Assembly: GCA_963675135.1 (NCBI GenBank)
Contig: OY776121.1
Span: 62,636,265-62,700,264, forward strand
DNA from: Galeopsis tetrahit
Taxonomy: Eukaryota; Streptophyta; Magnoliopsida; Lamiales; Lamiaceae
Direction of reading: 5' to 3'
Length of the DNA stretch: 64,000 bases
Made by a program: the position numbers and the translations under genes. Numbering within the stretch: position 1 is the stretch's first letter; each line of letters begins with the position of its first letter. A model generated the notes under the pieces. That model saw nothing but the letters and a program-made list of their open reading frames with translations. It did no database searches and was not told the origin of the DNA. Positions 58,106-64,000 of the stretch are shown piece by piece.

Positions 58106-61095
58106 ATGGAAAAAGCGAGGAATGAGGATCCGTTAAACTGGAAGGCGGCGGCGGAGTCGCTTAGCGGCAGCCACCTCGATGAAGTGAAGCGCATGGTGGA
58201 GGACTACCGGAAGCCGGTGGTGCGGCTAGGAGGGGAGACGCTGACGATAGCGCAAGTGGCGGCGGTGGCGGCGAAGGAGACGGCGGTGACGGTGGAGCTA
58301 GCGGAGACGGCGAGGGAGTGTGTGAAGGCGAGCAGTGATTGGGTGATGGAGAGCATGAATAAAGGAACGGACAGTTACGGCGTTACAACTGGCTTTGGTG
58401 CAACCTCACACAGGCGAACCAAACAAGGAGGCGCCCTGCAAAAGGAACTTATTAGGTACACTAATTAATTAATTCTTTTATTTTATTCCCATCACACAAA
58501 AAATCTAACTGCATGCTTTAATTTATGTCTCTCGTTTAATTTACCATCTAAAATATTGGTTGCAAATTAATGCTTAATTGTTTTGGGCCTTGCGATTTCT
58601 TTTGTCAATCAGTCTAGTATATCATGTGATCAATGTATATATTCAATTGCAACTCAAAAATTTAATTTAAATTAAAAAAAAAATGTGTATGGATTTCGTT
58701 AATGGATATATAGAGAGAGAGAGAGAGTTAGGTGTGAAATTATGATAATTCTATAATGGGGGGACAATATTATTGAGAAGCTAGTACTAATGGATTAATA
58801 ATGAGTTCGCCTACATTTTTGGTGGTTTAATTTGTAATTAATATTTTGGGGAAGATCTAGATAATTAGTGTGAATGGAGTATAATATATAATTTAAATAG
58901 TAGAATGACCACGTCATTAAGTATAATTGTGTAATTATTTTACACAAAAATATACTCTATATTACTAATACTTTTTCACACTTGTCATACTCCTGTATCG
59001 TGGCCGTATTATAAAACGTGTCGTTGGAACAACATGCATGCATATTATAAATACCCCCATCATTGCACGTGACAATTTATTATGACTTTTTTCGAGTTTT
59101 GTTGTTTCTAGTAAAAATCCATTTAAAAAAATATTTTTTTATTTATGTGTGGTACCCTATCATTATAGTTGTATTTTATATTTGTCCCTTCCAAAAAAAG
59201 TTTGTATTTTATATTTGTGTCGTAACCACCAGTAACAGTAATTGTATTTTACTACTATAGAAGATTTGTCCATGCTATATTAATTAGTGTTATGTATTTT
59301 AATTAATTATTGTGTCTTGTTAATAATATTATTATAATTTAGGTTTCTAAATGCTGGAATATTTGGAAATAACACTGAATCAAGCCACACTCTGCCTCAC
59401 TCAGCTACAAGGGCTTCAATGCTTGTAAGAATCAACACATTGCTTCAAGGGTATTCAGGAATTAGGTTTGAAGTGTTGGAAGCCATAACCAAATTCCTCA
59501 ACCACAACATCACCCCATGCCTACCCCTCAGGGGTACCATCACTGCCTCTGGTGACCTCGTCCCACTCTCCTACATCGCCGGCCTCCTATTGGGCCGGCC
59601 CAATTCCAAGGCCATCGGGCCTGATGGCGAAGTATTGACCCCTGACCAGGCATTCGCCCGGGCAGGGATCAACTCGGGCTTCTTCGAGTTGCAACCCAAA
59701 GAAGGCCTTGCATTAGTCAATGGGACCGCGGTTGGGTCGGGCCTGGCTTCCATAGTCCTGTTTGAGGCGAACATCCTCGCTCTTTTATCCGAGGTTATAT
59801 CGGCTGTTTTTGCTGAAGTCATGCAGGGAAAGCCCGAGTTTACGGATCACTTGACTCACAAATTGAAGCACCATCCGGGGCAGATAGAAGCTGCAGCTAT
59901 AATGGAACACATCCTTGATGGGAGCTCATATGTGAAAGAAGCACAAAAGATGCATGAAGTGGACCCCTTGCAGAAGCCTAAACAGGATAGGTACGCTCTC
60001 CGCACGTCCCCACAATGGCTCGGCCCGCAGATTGAGGTCATACGGGCCGCAACCAAATCCATTGAAAGAGAGATCAACTCTGTCAATGACAATCCACTCA
60101 TAGACGTTTCTAGAAACAAGGCATTGCATGGTGGAAACTTCCAAGGTACCCCTATAGGAGTATCAATGGACAACACAAGATTGGCAATTGCTTCAATAGG
60201 AAAGCTCATGTTTGCACAATTCTCTGAGCTTGTAAATGACTTTTACAACAATGGCCTTCCTTCGAATCTATCAGGAGGCCGTAATCCAAGCCTTGATTAC
60301 GGCTTCAAGGGTGCAGAAATCGCCATGGCTGCGTACTGCTCTGAGCTACAATTTCTCGCCAATCCAGTGACCAACCATGTCCAAAGCGCGGAGCAACACA
60401 ACCAGGACGTGAACTCATTAGGCCTAATTTCTTCGCGTAAAACAGGGGAGGCAATCGAGATCCTGAAGCTTATGTCTTCTACTTACTTGGTAGCATTGTG
60501 CCAAGCCATTGACCTAAGACACTTGGAAGAGAATCTGAAGCATTCAGTGAAAAACACAGTGAGCCAAGTGGCTAAGAAGGTCTTAACTACGGCGCCAGAC
60601 AGTGGCGAGCTTCATCCATCCAGGTTTTGCGAAAAGGATCTGCTCAATGTGGTTGACAGAGAGTACATTTTTGCCTACATTGACGATCCATGCAGCGAAA
60701 ACTACCCACTGATGCAGAAACTGAGGCAAGTGCTCGTTGATCACGCCCTAGCCAACGGTGATGATGAGAACAACTTCAGCAGTTCCATATTCCACAAGAT
60801 TGGTGCTTTTGAGGCAGAACTGAAGGCCCTTTTGCCTAAACAAGTCGAGGGTGCTCGACTTGAGCTGGAAAATGGGCAGCCAGCCATTGAAAACAGGATC
60901 AAGAACTGCAGGTCATTGCCATTATACAAGTTTGTGAGGGGAGAGGTGGGGACCAACTTCCTTACAGGCGAAAAGGTTCGATCGCCTGGTGAAGAGTTTG
61001 ACAAGGTGTTCACTGCTATATGTGAAGGGAAATTGATTGATCCATTGCTGGAATGTCTCCAGGAATGGAATGGTGCTCCCCTGCCAATCTGCTGA
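58106..61095 (+). CDS. PAL: Phenylalanine ammonia-lyase
   Basis: Two exons, 58106-58455 and 59343-61095, joined as AG/G within Arg117 (KELIR/FLNAG), the conserved PAL intron site. The product has 700 residues, a normal length, and ends NGAPLPIC as plant PALs do. It turns L-phenylalanine into trans-cinnamate and ammonia, the first step of phenylpropanoid synthesis, in the cytosol as a tetramer. Seen in the sequence: the MIO-forming Ala-Ser-Gly at 185-187 (GTITASGDLVPLSYIAG), the catalytic Tyr91 in DSYGVTTGFG, NDNPLID, and Phe118 at the selectivity position where tyrosine ammonia-lyases have His. This supports Phe as substrate. No frameshift or missing residue was found. The ATG has a normal plant context (AAAATGGAA). 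The intron (58456-59342) is GT-AG. The convergent neighbour is the PDI gene. Confidence 0.98.
58456..59342 (+). other. PAL intron 1
   Basis: 887 bases, donor AG/GTACAC and acceptor TTTAG/G. AT-rich, with a short (GA)n tract at about 58712-58727. No nested gene or transposon ends seen. Confidence 0.9.
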
Positions 61096-61895
61096 TTATC
61101 TACTACTATACTTTATTTGTTGTATACTAAGTTCTTTTGTAAAATTAAAATTGTATGAATTTCGATTCAGCTGATGAAATATGTGTGTAATTGCAACTCA
61201 AACATATCAATGATGTTTTGTTATATTTTTAATAATGAAAGGATCAAATGGATCTTTTTCATCAAGTGTTTTTTTGGGATATTTCATGATTGTTATATAT
61301 ATAGTTGTTAGTATACATGTATATGTAAATTTCATGATTATATTGTTGGGATATTTGTTAATTTGTATATATATAGTTGTAGAACTGATAAATGCATGTA
61401 TTATGTATATATAAGTAGATTAATTAATTTTAAGTTAAGAATATTAATATTGTTAAATTATTGCTTAGATTAATTGGTTGTGGGGTTGCTCAATTATTAT
61501 AATTGGGGTGATACAAAGAAACTGTGTCTATTTTTTAAAATAACTAGTTATATATACCATCACTGTAATATGCATTTTAAAGATATTTTTACAGCATTAT
61601 CTGCTTTGCTTTGTCTTGGCACTTGAAATGAAAATTGAAAATTCACAAGCTTCATATATTTGTTTCTCTTGATTCATTTCACTATTTTAGAACAAAAAAA
61701 CTCATAAGCAACTGCCTTTTATCCTGTCTTTACAGTAAATAACCAACTATAACAAGAACTAAATGTCCTTAATCTGATCTCATGAATTCGGACACACTAT
61801 ATATGTATTTTGATCCACATTTGTAGTCATCCACTTTAATTTCTGTTCCAAAGCAGCACTTCAACAGTCGAGCCAGCCGACAAAAATTGGTTCCC
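61096..61895. other. Convergent 3' region between PAL and the PDI gene
   Basis: Holds the 3' untranslated regions of both genes. Several AATAAT-like words lie after PAL, but a poly(A) signal cannot be chosen with certainty. No further gene. Confidence 0.6.
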
Positions 61896-63892
61896 TCAGA
61901 GCTCATCCTTCACATCACTGCTGCTGCTCTGTTCGGGCCTAGGACTAGTATCTGAAGCAGTGTGTTTCTCTGGCTTTTGAAGCTTGAACGGAATAGACGC
62001 GTGTTTCTTCAAGAACTTGTAGAACGCAACCACAGTACGCTCATCTTCAAACGTAATCTGTGAAAACGTGTTACAAAGATTATAATTAAATAAAAAAGCT
62101 GTCCCTCTAATGTTGAATTTAGGATTTATACAAGAAGCATTCAGCAAAAGAATTGAATGAAGAAGGCAATGAATCTAACCGGATCAAAACTCTTGTTGCC
62201 AGCAGGGAAGAAAAGAATTGTTGGGAATCCATCAGACTGCAAATAAAACAATGAAATTCGCATCAAACATTTTAGTAGTTAACGGGATTGTGAAAAATAG
62301 GGATGGCAATAGTGCGGTAGTTGCCACGAGAAATACCTTGGCACGTGGGTGCTCGTTTGTCGTCCCGTCCATCTTGGCTATGATGAGGGAATCGACGCCT
62401 CTTAAATACTTTCCCAGCTTTTCATATATAGGCTCCAACGCTTGGCAGTGCCCACACCAGGGAGCATATAACTATAATCAGATTCAATATTAAGAGCTCG
62501 TTTGGCAAAGCAAGCACCAAAATAAGCTAAACATCTTATAAGCAGTTTTATGGAGCTTATAAGCTCAACCGAACGGACTAAGTCTTTGTGAGGTCGGGTA
62601 TATGGAGCATATATATCTTGTCCAATCAGACTCGACACTAATAAATTCTTGAAAACAGTCGTCACAATGGTTAAAATTTTACCTCGAGAAGAACATCTTT
62701 CGACTCATCCAACACAATTTCATCAAAATTGTTGCCCACGACTATCTTGACATCCCCATCGTTCTGCATACAAATAATGAAGTTGGAATCGAGGCATCAT
62801 AATAGAGCACTAGTTAACTGATGCGAACTTACGCTTTCTGGAATAGGATCCGACTTTTGGAAGGGCTTGAGATCGTCCGCCAAAAACTTCTCCCCAAAAG
62901 TCTGCACATTAAACAGAACGAGTTAGGCTGCACTCCCATTTTGTTTCTGAGAGAGAGAGAGAGAGAGAGATTAACCTTGATATTGTCAGTGGTCAGATCA
63001 CCATCAAATAAGAACTTACGAGAATCATCGTTTCCAGTATATGCAAGAACCTGCATCAAATAATCTAATTATTATCCAACATTCGATTCTCTAACTATCA
63101 AGGGCTTCATGTTATGCTTACACTTGTAGATTCTCCATTCACTCCAAAGTACTCTGAAACTTGTTTTCCAACATCTTCGTGGTCCAAATCCACGTAAACA
63201 GATATAAGCTGTAAAACATTGAACAAGAGATTTCTCAGTGATTTGATGAGATAATAATCTAATAGAAAATCAGAAATCAATTATCTTAAATGTGAATGTT
63301 ATTATTCAAAACAAATCAATAAGTAATGTACTCACCTTTCCCTTGAAAAGCTTTGCTGCTTCTCGAAATATGGGATAATATTTCTCCGAGTCTTTGGAAG
63401 GCGCGAAAAGTATCAACTGTATTTCAGAAATAACCAATGAAGCAAACACGGATGAATCAATGTCCTTATATATAATTTAAGTGCCAAAAGAAAAAGGGAA
63501 AAAAGGCAAGCTACCTGTTTCTTGATTGGATTCTCGAATACTGTAGGAGCACTCTCCCGCGTTAAATTGATAAGAAGAGGAAGCTTGTTTTCAAACACAA
63601 ATTCAGCTATTGCAGATTTAGTGAACTGGCCACCTGAATTGATAGAGAATTGATGATAAATGTAATGGTCACATAAAAATTAAATGTTAAAATTCCTAAA
63701 AAGATTTTGGGTCAAAGAGAACTAACTAAATTTGTTTAGTTTTTCAGCTTCTTTTTTAAGCAAGACCAAGGATGGGCGTTTGGCCTGTTGATCAATGTGG
63801 AAAAGTTTCGCCACATCTGGACTCGTTGTCTGGTAAAAACTGACATCATCTTCGAGCTTAGAAGCTGCAGCAAGTTCCTCGCTGTCTGAACC
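61896..63892 (-). CDS. PDIL1-4: Protein disulfide isomerase-like (PDIL1-3/1-4 type), 3' part
   Basis: Ten exons in frame: 63892-63727, 63633-63515, 63416-63336, 63208-63122, 63050-62976, 62901-62833, 62763-62683, 62471-62337, 62236-62180 and 62057-61896. They encode the last 343 residues; the 5' exons (signal peptide, acidic stretch, first thioredoxin domain) lie beyond 64000. Present are the b and b' regions (DDVSFYQTTSPDVAKLF, LAYTGNDDSRKF) and a second catalytic thioredoxin domain with APWCGHCQALEP and FPTILFFPAGNK. The tail SSSSDVKDEL is an ER-retention signal. It makes and rearranges disulfides in the ER lumen. The pattern fits Arabidopsis PDIL1-4 and 1-3; the choice between them is not certain. 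One intron carries a (GA)n tract (62949-62970). All splice sites in view are GT-AG. Confidence 0.93.
62949..62970. repeat. (GA)11 microsatellite in a PDI intron
   Basis: Perfect GA dinucleotide run just outside the exon ending at 62976. It could be length-variable between individuals. Confidence 0.9.
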
Positions 63893-64000
63893 CTGAAATT
63901 TTATACGAAAATCATCAGAATAACAATGCAACAACACGGTTATAAATCCGTAGATCCAAATCCCTCCATCCAAATACAACCTTAATTTATTTAGCTACAG
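63893..64000 (-). other. PDI intron running off the right edge
   Basis: Acceptor TTTCAG before the exon at 63892 is clear. No donor or exon is seen up to base 64000. Confidence 0.7.

Noticed and set aside
59571..60209. Minus-strand frames of 72-117 codons
   Set aside because: Antisense shadows of PAL exon 2, whose codon bias opens the opposite strand.

Overview
This window is plant nuclear DNA. It is AT-rich, its genes are split by many introns, and it is packed with plant-type transposable elements. The organism is a eudicot. An asterid, possibly in the mint order, would fit the style of the phenylalanine ammonia-lyase protein, but that is an impression and not a measurement.

Three host genes can be rebuilt exon by exon. 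(1) A SYT3-like synaptotagmin lies on the minus strand at 17253-21350, with 12 exons and 545 residues. (2) A complete phenylalanine ammonia-lyase (PAL) gene lies on the plus strand at 58106-61095, with 2 exons, 700 residues and a recognisable promoter. (3) The 3' part of a protein disulfide isomerase of the PDIL1-3/1-4 type lies on the minus strand at 61896-63892. It ends in KDEL, and its 5' part is beyond the right edge. PAL and the PDI gene are convergent, about 0.8 kb apart. The three proteins act in unrelated places (ER-plasma membrane contact sites, phenylpropanoid entry, ER protein folding), so no joint pathway is implied.

Most of the rest is mobile DNA, and many boundaries can be fixed by target-site duplications (TSDs). 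Left part (1-16.9 kb): a LINE remnant; two related Ty1-copia elements, one a gag-remnant deletion derivative at 3482-7356 (TSD TATAG) and one on the minus strand with a broken pol at 8289-14626 (TSD CCAAT); then two Mutator-like non-autonomous elements (15349-16363 and 16441-16910), each with a perfect 9-bp TSD. Middle (21.4-37.9 kb): a Stowaway-like element inside a 19-bp duplication, a 1.85-kb fold-back element with a 9-bp TSD (25347-27192), a hAT-like element, a Stowaway MITE, a GC-rich Mutator-like element (31412-32656) and a CACTA element made largely of 152-bp tandem repeats (33086-35713). Then come a young copia element with nearly identical 193-bp LTRs (37889-42578), a second CACTA element (43559-46469) and tandem repeats. 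Last is a 5'-truncated L1-type LINE with a 16-bp TSD (52593-56639).

No rRNA gene, intact tRNA gene, CRISPR array or bacterial-type operon was seen. The least ordinary items are the fold-back element and its motif relatives near 47 kb, the two copia elements that share ATCGCA after the 5' LTR instead of a standard tRNA primer site, and the two Pol III box-like modules inside the second CACTA element. None of these amounts to a demonstrated new system.
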